NCBI RefSeq assembly: GCF_010119615.1
Contig: NZ_QOVG01000005.1
Location: 239,967-303,966 of the forward strand
DNA from: Pseudoxanthomonas gei
GTDB taxonomy: Bacteria > Pseudomonadota > Gammaproteobacteria > Xanthomonadales > Xanthomonadaceae
Direction: 5' to 3'
Length of the DNA: 64,000 nt
The notes beneath the pieces were generated by a model. That model ran no database searches. It was given only the letters and a program-made list of their open reading frames with translations, and was not told the origin of the DNA. Made by a program: the position numbers and the translations under genes. Shown here piece by piece: positions 55,773 to 64,000 of this stretch (position 1 is the stretch's first letter; every line of letters begins with the position of its first letter).

Positions 55773-56282
55773 ATGGCACGCGATATCCTCAAGACCCTGA
55801 AGAGCGAGCACGACGAACTGCGCAAGCTGTTCAAGGACATGGAAGACACCACCGACCGTGCAAAGAAAACCCGTGCCGAGCTTCTGGCCGAAATCGAGGC
55901 CGGCCTGATTCCCCATGCCAAGTGGGAAGAACTGGTGCTGTATCCGGCCTTCAAGGCACGCGCCGACCGTGACGGGCTCAAGACCCATGCCGAGGCGGTG
56001 CAGGAACATCGCGCCGTCGAGCTGACCGTGCTGCCGGACCTCAAGACCAAGCCCACCGACTCGGTGGAGTTCGCCGGATCGGCCAAGGTGCTGGGCGAAT
56101 TCGTCGACCACCATGCGACGGAAGAAGAAAACACCATGTTCAAGATGGCCAGGAAGCTGTTTTCCGCCGACGAGCTGGCCGAATTCGACGCCCAGTACGA
56201 GCAATGGAAAGCCACGCCCCAGGCGGCGAAGGAAATGAAGAATGCCCTCAGCCAGCCAAGTCCGGTGGCGGTAGGCGCGTAG
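55773..56282 (+). CDS. Hemerythrin HHE-domain protein
   Basis: A 169-residue protein with HHE cation-binding motifs (SEHDELRKLF, IPHAKWEELVLYP, FVDHHATEEENTMF), compatible with a di-iron four-helix bundle of the YtfE/hemerythrin group. It may bind oxygen, nitric oxide or iron. A strong terminator follows. Confidence 0.92.
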   Translation: MARDILKTLKSEHDELRKLFKDMEDTTDRAKKTRAELLAEIEAGLIPHAKWEELVLYPAFKARADRDGLKTHAEAVQEHRAVELTVLPDLKTKPTDSVEFAGSAKVLGEFVDHHATEEENTMFKMARKLFSADELAEFDAQYEQWKATPQAAKEMKNALSQPSPVAVGA

Positions 56283-56320
56283 AGCGCAACGAGCCCCGGC
56301 CCTGCCGGGAGGCCTCCAGA

Positions 56321-56350
56321 AAACCCCAGGGGAATCCCTGGGGTTTTTTG
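56321..56350 (+). terminator. Rho-independent terminator of the hemerythrin gene
   Basis: A stem of about ten base pairs (AACCCCAGGG / CCCTGGGGTT) and six T residues, 38 bases after the stop. Confidence 0.9.
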
Positions 56351-56409
56351 CTGCAGCTGAGGTTTGCGCTGTCTCACCGAGTGAGACATGTTCTCCCTAA
56401 GGTGCTCCG

Positions 56410-57654
56410 GTGAAGATCCTCGACAAGCTGGCGATCCTGGCCGACGCCGCCAAGTACGACGCGTCCTGCGCCTCCAGCGGCGCCGACAAACGCAACTCGG
56501 TCGGCACCGGTGGCATCGGCAGCACCGAAGGCATGGGCATTTGCCATTCGTACACGCCCGACGGCCGCTGCGTCTCCCTGCTGAAGATCCTGCTGACCAA
56601 CTTCTGCACCTTCGACTGCGCCTATTGCGTCAACCGTGTATCCAGCAACGTGCGCCGCGCACGCTTCACGCCGGAAGAAGTCGTGCAGCTGACCCTGGAC
56701 TTCTACAAGCGCAACTACATCGAGGGCCTGTTCCTGTCCAGCGGCATCATCCGCGACAGCGACTACACCATGGAGCAGCTGGTGGAAGTGGCGCGCAGCC
56801 TGCGCGAGGACCACAAGTTCGCCGGCTACATCCATCTCAAGACGATTCCCGATGCGACACCGGAACTGATGGCCGCCGCCGGCCGGTACGCCGACCGCCT
56901 GAGCATCAACGTGGAGCTGCCGACCGAGGGTGGGCTGGCGCAACTGGCGCCGGAGAAAAGCCAGCCACGCATCCGCGCGGCGATGGGAGACCTGCGCTGG
57001 CGCATCGAGGAAGGCAAGGAGGCGCGCAAGGAAGCGAAGACCATGCGTGCCAAGCCGCCGAAGTTCGCACCGGCCGGCCAGAGCACGCAGATGATCGTGG
57101 GCGCCGACGATGCCGACGACCGCGCCATCCTCGCCACCACCGACAACCTCTACGGCAACTACCGCCTGCGCCGCGTGTACTACTCGGCCTTCAGCCCGAT
57201 CCCCGATGCGTCGGCCAAGTTGCCGCTGCTGTCGCCGCCGTTGCAGCGCGAGAACCGGCTGTACCAGGCTGACTGGCTGCTGCGTTTCTACGGTTTCGGC
57301 GTGGACGAGATCGCGCCGCTGGAAGCGGGCGGCATGCTCGACCTGGACATCGATCCGAAGCTGGCCTGGGCGCTGCGCAACCCGGCCAGCTTCCCGGTCG
57401 ATATCAACACCGCGCCCAAGGAAATGCTGCTGCGCGTGCCCGGCATGGGCACGCGCAACGTCGGTCGCATCGTCATGTCGCGCCGGCACGCTGCATTGCG
57501 GGTGGCCGACCTGCAGCGGTTGCGGGTGCCGATGAAGAAGGTGCTGCCTTTCGTCAGCCTGCTTGACCATCACCCGCGCAAGCGCCTGGACGATCCGGTG
57601 CGCCTGCGTGCGCAGTTGGTGCCGCGTCCCCGCCAGGCTGGCCTGTTCGACTGA
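56410..57654 (+). CDS. Radical SAM protein of the UdgX-linked DNA modification/repair family
   Basis: A 414-residue radical SAM enzyme from GTG 56410, with the [4Fe-4S] motif CTFDCAYC (Cys66, Cys70, Cys73) and a C-terminal helix-hairpin-helix-like segment (TAPKEMLLRVPGMGTRNVG) suggesting DNA binding. It matches the family found beside uracil-DNA glycosylase-like genes (TIGR03916 type). The reaction is unknown, but partnership with the UDG-like gene that follows is a conserved association. Confidence 0.93.
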   Translation: MKILDKLAILADAAKYDASCASSGADKRNSVGTGGIGSTEGMGICHSYTPDGRCVSLLKILLTNFCTFDCAYCVNRVSSNVRRARFTPEEVVQLTLDFYKRNYIEGLFLSSGIIRDSDYTMEQLVEVARSLREDHKFAGYIHLKTIPDATPELMAAAGRYADRLSINVELPTEGGLAQLAPEKSQPRIRAAMGDLRWRIEEGKEARKEAKTMRAKPPKFAPAGQSTQMIVGADDADDRAILATTDNLYGNYRLRRVYYSAFSPIPDASAKLPLLSPPLQRENRLYQADWLLRFYGFGVDEIAPLEAGGMLDLDIDPKLAWALRNPASFPVDINTAPKEMLLRVPGMGTRNVGRIVMSRRHAALRVADLQRLRVPMKKVLPFVSLLDHHPRKRLDDPVRLRAQLVPRPRQAGLFD

Positions 57655-57664
57655 GCGCAAGGGG

Positions 57665-59119
57665 ATGCAGGGCGACATGCATGCGGTCGATCTCGATCCG
57701 CCGTGGGATCCCGACGCCTGGCGTCGCGCGGCACGCCTGGCGCTGCGTGCGGGCGTCCCGCCCGAGGCCCTGACCTGGAACGGCGACACGCAAGGCGGGC
57801 TCGGGTTCGGCAGCGACCTTGCGGCCTTGCCGGTGGTGCGCGAGTCGCCAAGGGTGAGCGCCGAATTCCTGTCGCTGGCCAATGCGGTGATCTGCCATCG
57901 CGACCCGCAACGGCATGGACTGCTGTACCGCCTGCTCTGGCGCATCGCGGGCGGCGAACAGGCGCTGCTTGAGCGGGCCACCGATGCCGACGTACACCGT
58001 GCGCGCGAGCTGGAGAAATCGGTACGCCGCGACAACCACAAGATGAAGGCGTTCGTGCGCTTCCGCGAGGTGCCCGGCGAAGCCAACGCCTTCGTCTCGT
58101 GGTTCGAGCCGCAACACTACATCGTGGATCGGGTGGCGCCTTTCTTCGCCCGCCGCTTCGCCGGCATGCGCTGGGCCATCCTCACGCCCTATCGCAGCGC
58201 GCACTGGGATGGCCAGGTGCTGCGCCTGGGTCCCGGCGGCACGCGCGCCGATGCGCCGTCGGATGATGCGCAGGAAGAGATGTGGCGCACCTACTACGCC
58301 AACATCTTCAATCCGGCGCGCCTGAATCCGCGGATGATGCGGCAGGAGATGCCGCAGAAATACTGGAAGCTGTTGCCGGAAGCGCAGCTGCTGCCCGACC
58401 TGATCCGCGACGCCGGCCAGCGCGTGCGCGACATGGCCGAACGCATGCCGGAAGCGCCACGCAGGAGGATTCCCATGCCGCCGCCGTCGTCGCCGGAGCC
58501 GATGGACGACAGCCTGGCCGCGTTGAGGGCCGCCGCCAGCCAATGCCGGCGTTGCCCGCTGTGGCAGCCCGCCACGCAGACCGTGTTCGGCGAAGGCCCC
58601 GAACATGCACGCGTGATGATCGTAGGCGAGCAGCCGGGTGACGAGGAAGACCTGAGCGGGCGACCGTTCGTGGGGCCGGCAGGCAAGCTGTTCACGCGGG
58701 CCATGGGGGCCCTGGGCCTGGACCGCAGCACGTTCTACATCACCAATGCGGTCAAGCATTTCCGTTTCGAGCAGCGCGGCAAGTTCCGCCTGCATCGCAA
58801 TCCGGAGCTATCGCACGTGCAGGCCTGCCGCACCTGGCTGGAGAGCGAACTGGCCAGCGTGCGTCCCGATATCGTGGTCTGCCTTGGCGCGACTGCGGCG
58901 CAGGCGGTATTCGGCAAGGGCTTCCGCCTGATGGAGCAACGCGGCGTCTGGCATACGCTCCCCGACGGCACCCGTGCCTTCGCCACCGTGCACCCTTCGT
59001 GGGTATTGCGCCAGAAGGGCGATGCCCAGGGCGTGGGTTACGCCAATTTCCTCGAAGACCTTCGACTGCTCCAGGGATCGGAAACCGGACAGGGTGGTGC
59101 GGCCGACTCGCCTGCATGA
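57665..59119 (+). CDS. UdgX-type uracil-DNA-binding protein fused to DUF4130
   Basis: A 484-residue protein. The N-terminal half is the DUF4130 (TIGR03915) domain, with FVRFREVPGEANAFVSWFEP. The C-terminal half is a family-4-like UDG with iron-sulphur cysteines (CRRCPLW), motif GEQPGDEEDLSGRPF and HPSWVLR. The R-loop reads KFRLH (His377) where UdgX has KRRIH; the His that crosslinks to uracil is kept. ATG 57677 is a second possible start. Ten bases separate it from the radical SAM gene. Confidence 0.93.
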   Translation: MQGDMHAVDLDPPWDPDAWRRAARLALRAGVPPEALTWNGDTQGGLGFGSDLAALPVVRESPRVSAEFLSLANAVICHRDPQRHGLLYRLLWRIAGGEQALLERATDADVHRARELEKSVRRDNHKMKAFVRFREVPGEANAFVSWFEPQHYIVDRVAPFFARRFAGMRWAILTPYRSAHWDGQVLRLGPGGTRADAPSDDAQEEMWRTYYANIFNPARLNPRMMRQEMPQKYWKLLPEAQLLPDLIRDAGQRVRDMAERMPEAPRRRIPMPPPSSPEPMDDSLAALRAAASQCRRCPLWQPATQTVFGEGPEHARVMIVGEQPGDEEDLSGRPFVGPAGKLFTRAMGALGLDRSTFYITNAVKHFRFEQRGKFRLHRNPELSHVQACRTWLESELASVRPDIVVCLGATAAQAVFGKGFRLMEQRGVWHTLPDGTRAFATVHPSWVLRQKGDAQGVGYANFLEDLRLLQGSETGQGGAADSPA

Positions 59120-59207
59120 AGGACGAGCGTGGCGGCCTGTGCGCAGCGCCTGCCAGGCGTGCCTGCCCATGTGCGTGGACCGGGATCCTGATTGATCGCG
59201 CGCAGCG

Positions 59208-61409
59208 TCAGCTTGATTCGGGTAACCCCGCCAGCAGCTTGTCCAGGGTGATCGGATACTCGCGCACGCGCACGCCGGTGGCGTTGTGGATGGCGTTGGC
59301 GATCGCCGCGCTGACCCCGCAGATGCCCAGTTCGCCCACGCCCTTGGCCTTCATCGGCGAGGACATCGGGTCGGTCTCGTCCAGGAAGATGACTTCCTGG
59401 TGCGGCACGTCGGCGTGCACCGGCACCTCGTAGCCGGCCAGGTCGTGGTTGACGAAGAATCCCAGGCGCTTGTCGATGGCCAGTTCCTCGGTGAGCGCCG
59501 CGCCGATGCCCATGGTCATCGCGCCGATCACCTGGCTGCGCGCCGACTTGGGATTGAGGATGCGGCCGGCCGCACACACCGCCAGCATGCGCCGGATCCG
59601 TGATTCGCCGGTGTCCCCGTCGACACCGACTTCGACGAAATGCGCGGCGAAGGTGGACTGCTGGAATTTCTTGCCCAGGTCGCCGAACTCCATCGCGTCC
59701 TCGGCTACCACGTCACCGGCCTCGGCGGCTTGCGCGAGCGGCACGCTGCGACTGCCGACACTCACACGGCCGTCGGCGAACGCTGCTTCCTGCGCGTTGA
59801 AGCCCAGCTTCGCGGCGACCGCTTCCCGCAATTTCATGCAGGCGGCATAGACGCCGGCGGTGGAGCTGTTGGCGCCCCACTGGCCGCCGGAACCGGCCGA
59901 CACCGGGAAGTCCGAATCACCCAGCCGCACCACCACGCGATCCAGCGGCACCCCCATCATTTCCGCCGCGGTCTGGCCGATGATGGTGTAGCTGCCGGTG
60001 CCGATGTCGGTCATGTCGGTTTCCACCGTGACCACGCCGCGCGCATCCAGGCGCACGCGCGCCGCCGACTTCATGGTCAGGTTGTTGCGGAACCCGGCCG
60101 CCACGCCCATGCCGACCAGCCAGCGGCCGTCGCGCTGCTTGCCGGGCGTGGCATGGCGACGGTCCCAGCCGAAGCGCCTGGCGCCGGTGCGCAGGCACTC
60201 GTTGAGCTGGCGCTGCGAGAACGACCGTTCCGGGTGTTCGGGATCCACCTGGGTGTCGTTGAGGATGCGGAACTCGACCGGATCGAGCCCCAGCTTGGCG
60301 GCCATTTCGTCCATGGCGATCTCCAGGGCCATCAGCCCGGGCGCTTCGCCGGGTGCGCGCATGGCATTGCCCTCGGGCAGGTCCAGTACCGCCAGGCGCG
60401 TCCTGGTCATGCGATTGGCACCCGCGTACAGCAGCCGGGTCTGTTGCACGGCCACTTCCGGGCCGCCGCCGGGCAGGTCGCCCGACCAGCTTTCGTGGCC
60501 CATTGCGGTGATCTTCCCGTCCTTGCCGGCACCGATGCGGATGCGCTGCAGCGTGGCCGGCCGGTGGGTGGTGTTGTTGGCCATCAACGGCCGCTGCAGT
60601 GCGACCTTGACCGGCCGCTTGGCTGCGCGCGCGCCGAGCGCCGCCAGCAGCGCGTCGCAGCGCAGGAACAGCTTGCCGCCGAAGCCGCCGCCGATGTACG
60701 GCGAGACCAGGCGCACGTCCTCCTTGGGAATGCCGAGCGTTTTCGCGACGTCGCCGCGGCTCCAGTCGATCATCTGGTTGGACGTCCACAGGGTCAGCTT
60801 GCCGTCCTTCCAGGCTGCGATCGAGGCATGCGGCTCCATCATCGAATGCGACTGGTCGGGCGTGGCGTAGGTCGCATCCAGCTGCACCGGCGCACCGGCA
60901 AACGCGCCGGCGAAGTCGCCCACCGAGGTGTCGGGCGGATTGGGTTCCTCGGGAACGATGGCCGAGTCCTTGCCGTGGGCCAGGTCGAACCTGCCGTTGC
61001 CCCGCGTATAGGCAATACGCACCAGCCCTGCGGCCGCGCGCGCCTGCTCGAAGGTATCGGCGACGACAAGCGCCAGGGCCTGGTGGTAGTGCTCGATGTC
61101 CGGACCGCCGAGCAGCCTGGCGGTGTTGAACCTGCCCTTGCCCAGTTTGCCGGCGTTGGCGGCGGTCACGATGGCGACCACGCCCGGTGACTTGCGCGCC
61201 GCATCCAGTTCCATCGAGGCGACGCGGCCCTTGGCGATGCCGGCGCCGACCACGTAGCCATAGGCAGGGTTGGCAATCTCCTCGTGCCACTCGTAGGCAT
61301 ACGTCGCGGTGCCCGTGGTCTTGAGCGGGCCATCGATGCGATCGACGGGCTTGCCCACGACCTTTAGCTGGTCGATGGGGTTCTTTCCGGCAGGCGTGTC
61401 GAACTTCAT
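59208..61409 (-). CDS. paoC: Aldehyde oxidoreductase, molybdopterin-binding subunit (PaoC-type)
   Basis: A 733-residue xanthine-dehydrogenase-family large subunit. The expected molybdenum-cofactor regions are present (GGGFGGKLFLRCDALLAALG, GEAPGLMALE, AGSGGQWGANS) and the catalytic Glu is in KGVGELG. As part of PaoABC it oxidises aromatic aldehydes in the periplasm. Its start lies four bases after the FAD subunit stop, so the three genes form one unit with order A-B-C. Confidence 0.93.
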   Translation of the reverse strand: MKFDTPAGKNPIDQLKVVGKPVDRIDGPLKTTGTATYAYEWHEEIANPAYGYVVGAGIAKGRVASMELDAARKSPGVVAIVTAANAGKLGKGRFNTARLLGGPDIEHYHQALALVVADTFEQARAAAGLVRIAYTRGNGRFDLAHGKDSAIVPEEPNPPDTSVGDFAGAFAGAPVQLDATYATPDQSHSMMEPHASIAAWKDGKLTLWTSNQMIDWSRGDVAKTLGIPKEDVRLVSPYIGGGFGGKLFLRCDALLAALGARAAKRPVKVALQRPLMANNTTHRPATLQRIRIGAGKDGKITAMGHESWSGDLPGGGPEVAVQQTRLLYAGANRMTRTRLAVLDLPEGNAMRAPGEAPGLMALEIAMDEMAAKLGLDPVEFRILNDTQVDPEHPERSFSQRQLNECLRTGARRFGWDRRHATPGKQRDGRWLVGMGVAAGFRNNLTMKSAARVRLDARGVVTVETDMTDIGTGSYTIIGQTAAEMMGVPLDRVVVRLGDSDFPVSAGSGGQWGANSSTAGVYAACMKLREAVAAKLGFNAQEAAFADGRVSVGSRSVPLAQAAEAGDVVAEDAMEFGDLGKKFQQSTFAAHFVEVGVDGDTGESRIRRMLAVCAAGRILNPKSARSQVIGAMTMGIGAALTEELAIDKRLGFFVNHDLAGYEVPVHADVPHQEVIFLDETDPMSSPMKAKGVGELGICGVSAAIANAIHNATGVRVREYPITLDKLLAGLPESS

Positions 61410-61413
61410 GGCC

Positions 61414-62364
61414 TTACTCCTTCGCCTCGACCAGCACGGCGGCCAAGGTGCGCCGGGTCAGCAGCAACTTGAATTCATTCTGCGCGGTGGGCCTGGCACC
61501 GGCGAACAGCCGATCTGCGACGGCGCGTGCGCCTTGCTGCAGTTCCGCATCGGCCTCATCGCTGCGCCAGGGCTTGGGCGCGACACCGCCGACCGCGACG
61601 CGTCCGCTGCCATCGCGCTGGATCACCGCGCCCACCGACACCAGCGCAAACGCGTAGGACGCACGGTCGCGCACCTTACGGTAGACGTGCGTGCCGCCCA
61701 GTGGCTTGGGCAAGGTCACCGCGGTGATCAATTCACCCTTGTCCAGTGCGGTTTCCCGATGCGGCGTAGTGCCGGGCAGGAGATGGAAGTCGGCCATGGG
61801 AATGCTGCGCGTGCTGCCGTCGGCGCGCACGGTTTCCACCGTCGCATCCAGTGCGCGCATCGCCACCGCCATGTCGCTGGGATGGCTGGCGATGCAGGCG
61901 TCACTGGTGCCGACCACCGCCAGCTGCCGGCTGACCCCGCCCAGTGCGGCACAGCCGCTGCCCGGCAAGCGCTTGTTGCAGGCCTGGTTGGTGTCGTAGA
62001 AATAGGGGCAACGCGTGCGTTGCAGCAGATTGCCTGCGGTGGTGGCCTTGTTGCGCAACTGCCCGGACGCGCCCGCCAGCAAGGCGCGCGAAAGCAGCGC
62101 ATAGTCGCCGCGCACGCGGCTGTCGGCGGCCAGGTCGGTGTTGCGTACCAGCGCGCCGATGCGCAGCCCGCCTGCGGGTGCTTCCTCGATCTTGTCCAGC
62201 TCCAGGCCGTTGACATCGATCAGGTGCTGCGGGGTTTCGATTTCCAGCTTCATCAGGTCCAGCAGGTTGGTGCCGCCGGCGATGAACCGTGCGCCGGGCG
62301 TGCGCGCCGCGGAAGCGGCGGCGTCGGCGGGCGAGCTCGCGCGCTCGTAGCTGAAGGCCTTCAT
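61414..62364 (-). CDS. paoB: Aldehyde oxidoreductase, FAD-binding subunit (PaoB-type)
   Basis: A 316-residue medium subunit with the FAD-binding region ([31 protein letters not shown]) and the extra cysteine cluster ([20 protein letters not shown]) that binds the additional [4Fe-4S] cluster in PaoB. The start overlaps the small subunit stop by four bases (ATGA). It passes electrons between the molybdenum and iron-sulphur sites. Confidence 0.93.
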   Translation of the reverse strand: MKAFSYERASSPADAAASAARTPGARFIAGGTNLLDLMKLEIETPQHLIDVNGLELDKIEEAPAGGLRIGALVRNTDLAADSRVRGDYALLSRALLAGASGQLRNKATTAGNLLQRTRCPYFYDTNQACNKRLPGSGCAALGGVSRQLAVVGTSDACIASHPSDMAVAMRALDATVETVRADGSTRSIPMADFHLLPGTTPHRETALDKGELITAVTLPKPLGGTHVYRKVRDRASYAFALVSVGAVIQRDGSGRVAVGGVAPKPWRSDEADAELQQGARAVADRLFAGARPTAQNEFKLLLTRRTLAAVLVEAKE

Positions 62365-62999
62365 GCACGCCTCCCGGCCACTTCGGTTATGGCATCGACG
62401 ATGTTGGAATAAGCGCCGCAGCGGCACAGGTTGCCGCTCATGCGCTCGCGGATCTCCTCGGTGCTGACTTTTGGTTTCGCGGTGAGCTTGTCGCTGACGT
62501 GGCTGGGAATGCCGGCCTTGATCTCCTCGAGCACCGCCACGGCAGAGCAGATCTGCCCCGGCGTGCAATAGCCGCACTGGTAACCGTCATGCTTGATGAA
62601 GGCCGCCTGCATCGGGTGCAGGTCCTGCGGCGTGCCCAGGCCTTCGATGGTCTGGATGCTCGACCCTTCATGCATCACTGCCAGGGTCAGGCAGGAATTG
62701 ATGCGACGCCCATCCAGCAGCACCGTGCAGGCGCCGCACTGGCCGTGGTCGCAGCCCTTCTTGGTGCCGGTGAGATGCAGGTGTTCACGCAATGCATCCA
62801 ATAGCGAAGTGCGCGTGTCGAGCTCCAGCGTCTGCGGCTTGCCGTTGACCTGGAAGGACACCTTGGAGATGACAGGCGCACGCGCCGCACCTCCTTCGGG
62901 AGTTGCTGCCATGGCGGGAAGGGTCATGGCGGCGGCCGAAGCGGCGCCGGCCTTCAGCAGTTCCCTGCGGGTAATGGTGAGCGGGTCGATACGGTCCAC
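62361..62999 (-). CDS. paoA: Aldehyde oxidoreductase, 2Fe-2S subunit with Tat signal (PaoA-type)
   Basis: A 212-residue small subunit from GTG 62999 (AGGAG upstream), beginning with a twin-arginine signal ([20 protein letters not shown]), so the complex should be exported folded to the periplasm. The plant-type 2Fe-2S motif ([13 protein letters not shown]) and the second cluster (CGYCTPGQ ... CRCGAYSN) are intact. The open frame extends to 63122, but coding character and the ribosome site favour 62999. Confidence 0.92.
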   Translation of the reverse strand: MDRIDPLTITRRELLKAGAASAAAMTLPAMAATPEGGAARAPVISKVSFQVNGKPQTLELDTRTSLLDALREHLHLTGTKKGCDHGQCGACTVLLDGRRINSCLTLAVMHEGSSIQTIEGLGTPQDLHPMQAAFIKHDGYQCGYCTPGQICSAVAVLEEIKAGIPSHVSDKLTAKPKVSTEEIRERMSGNLCRCGAYSNIVDAITEVAGRRA

Positions 63000-63148
63000 G
63001 GGTAGTGCTCCTGCTTGCGGGTGGGCATGGCCCGGTGGCTGGCGTTGCGGCAAGGACGGCATCGAGCGAAACACGGAATCCGGGCCGATGCTACCTGCGC
63101 GACGCGGGTCGTGGACGGACATTGCCCTTGTACCGGTCTGGCAATAGC

Positions 63149-63604
63149 TCAGGGAACGAGGGCGGGAGGTTGGGCCGCGGTTTCCGCGGCCTTGATCTCT
63201 TCCGGGCTGAGGTTGCCGTCGCGAGTGGCATCGACGTCCTTGAACACCGCCTTGGCACCCGCGGCGTGCTCGCTCTGGGACAGTTTCCCGTCGCGGTCCA
63301 GGTCCAGCACGGCGATGCGGTCTGCGGACGCTCCCGCGTTGCGCTCGCCCCTGGCTTCGCTGGCGGCGTCGAGTTCATCAGCACTGATGAAGCTGTCCTC
63401 ATCCGCATCGATGGCCTTGAAAGCGGTTTCGACGCCCGCCTCGTGTTCGTCGGCCGAGAGCGTGCCGTCGGTGTTGGCGTCCATCTGCCGCGCTTGCTGC
63501 CGGGGCGTTTCCGCGGCGTGCGCGGCGGCCGTGGCGGCCAGGGCCAAGCACAGGAACGTGGCGGGCCATACCTGCATCGAGCGTTGCGTCTTTGAGCTTG
63601 TCAT
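63149..63604 (-). CDS. EF-hand calcium-binding secreted protein
   Basis: A 151-residue protein with a signal peptide (about residues 1-32) and four EF-hand-type loops: DANTDGTLSADE, DADEDSFISADE, DLDRDGKLSQSE and DATRDGNLSPEE. The last three keep the acidic ligands well. It is probably periplasmic and calcium-binding. AAGGAGAA eight bases before ATG 63604 supports the start. Confidence 0.88.
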   Translation of the reverse strand: MTSSKTQRSMQVWPATFLCLALAATAAAHAAETPRQQARQMDANTDGTLSADEHEAGVETAFKAIDADEDSFISADELDAASEARGERNAGASADRIAVLDLDRDGKLSQSEHAAGAKAVFKDVDATRDGNLSPEEIKAAETAAQPPALVP

Positions 63605-63840
63605 CAGCGTTCTCCTTGGGGGCCGGATCAATGCACGCTAGGCCCGGCGCCGGTAAGGGGCAGTGAAACCGCGGCAGGTAACGTTCGCTGACTCGAATGT
63701 TCAGTAAAGTCGACTTCTTCACGGCGGGCAAATCGGGCGAGGGCACTCTGCTCCATGTTGCAGACAACAGGGATGACGATGCCTACCTTCACTGCCTTGC
63801 AGGCTTTTGCCGCACCTTGTCTTGAACACTGGAGGAACCC
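63605..63840. promoter_or_regulatory. Divergent promoter region
   Basis: About 236 bases between the EF-hand gene (minus) and the last gene of the window (plus). Both promoters should be here; the ribosome site of the right-hand gene is TGGAGGA near 63831. No palindromic operator recognised. Confidence 0.4.
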
Positions 63841-64000
63841 ATGAAGTACGTGCTGGTCTTGCTGTTGGGATTGATCCTGGGCGCGTTGGCCTACCGCCAG
63901 ATCGAGCTCAATCCGACCCGCGTGCCGGTGCCCGGGCCTGCCTCCATGCCGCCCGCCACGGTCGAGCCGGGTATCGCAACGCCCGTGCCCGCCCCCCAGG
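63841..64000 (+). CDS. Small membrane or secreted protein, 3' end outside the window
   Basis: Only the first 53 codons are present (MKYVLVLLLGLILGALAYRQ ...). A hydrophobic N-terminal helix is followed by a Pro-rich stretch. GGAGG sits a few bases before ATG 63841. Too short for a functional call. Confidence 0.7.
   Translation, partial: MKYVLVLLLGLILGALAYRQIELNPTRVPVPGPASMPPATVEPGIATPVPAPQ

Noticed and set aside
59640..61190. Plus-strand 516 aa frame opposite paoC
   Set aside because: Shadow of the molybdenum subunit gene, without any domain pattern.

Overview
The window looks like chromosomal DNA from a gammaproteobacterium of the Xanthomonadaceae/Lysobacteraceae (Lysobacter, Luteimonas, Pseudoxanthomonas or Stenotrophomonas relatives). 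This is inferred from high GC content, frequent GTG/TTG starts, REP palindromes with a GGGGCTTCAGCCCC core, the ohr/ohrR pair and several small proteins typical of that family. No rRNA, tRNA, CRISPR array, prophage or intact insertion sequence was seen. About 66 protein genes are supported, two of them broken, plus one gene cut at each end.

Region by region. 1-5.8 kb: a membrane diguanylate cyclase, an orphan LigA-like small protein, and a translationally coupled operon of REC-GGDEF regulator, GAF-GAF histidine kinase and single-domain REC. 6.1-8.9 kb: an SPFH protein, a double zinc-ribbon protein and a small membrane protein in one operon. 9-16 kb: AraC regulator and divergent NAD-dependent epimerase, SRPBCC protein, secreted esterase, proline-rich membrane protein, VTT/DedA protein and a frameshifted serine hydrolase. 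15.9-18.6 kb: an EAL phosphodiesterase and a MASE1-PAS-GGDEF cyclase. 18.9-20.6 kb: a frameshifted LuxR-type HTH remnant and two lipoprotein genes, one with an HELLH zinc-protease motif. 21.3-25.5 kb: secreted SGNH hydrolase, a membrane partner protein and an apolipoprotein N-acyltransferase with an unusual C-terminal extension. 25.7-31.8 kb: winged-helix/TPR regulator, YkgJ-type cysteine-cluster protein and a large PAS-PAS-GGDEF-EAL protein. 31.8-34.4 kb: a REP cluster, a CocE/NonD-type hydrolase and a 13-unit array of 21-bp repeats. 34.4-42.8 kb: HPP-family membrane protein, small envelope proteins, methyltransferase, possible HEPN protein, DUF2272 protein, ohr/ohrR, a YcaQ-type glycosylase and a VOC protein. 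42.9-49 kb: a domesticated transposase-like domain, a further GGDEF protein and many small stress-type proteins. 49.3-55.5 kb: BlaI repressor with two operators, an M56 protease, a glycosyltransferase and a hybrid histidine kinase. 55.7-64 kb: hemerythrin protein, radical-SAM/UdgX repair pair, PaoABC-type molybdenum aldehyde oxidoreductase, EF-hand protein and a truncated small membrane protein.

Two themes recur. The first is signalling: four GGDEF proteins with an intact motif, one EAL protein and one degenerate-GGDEF/EAL protein, with two histidine kinases beside them. The second is envelope and stress functions: lipoproteins, secreted hydrolases, peroxide defence and DNA repair. The most unusual non-gene structure is the 21-bp array at 33958-34230, whose units are in several cases themselves small hairpins.
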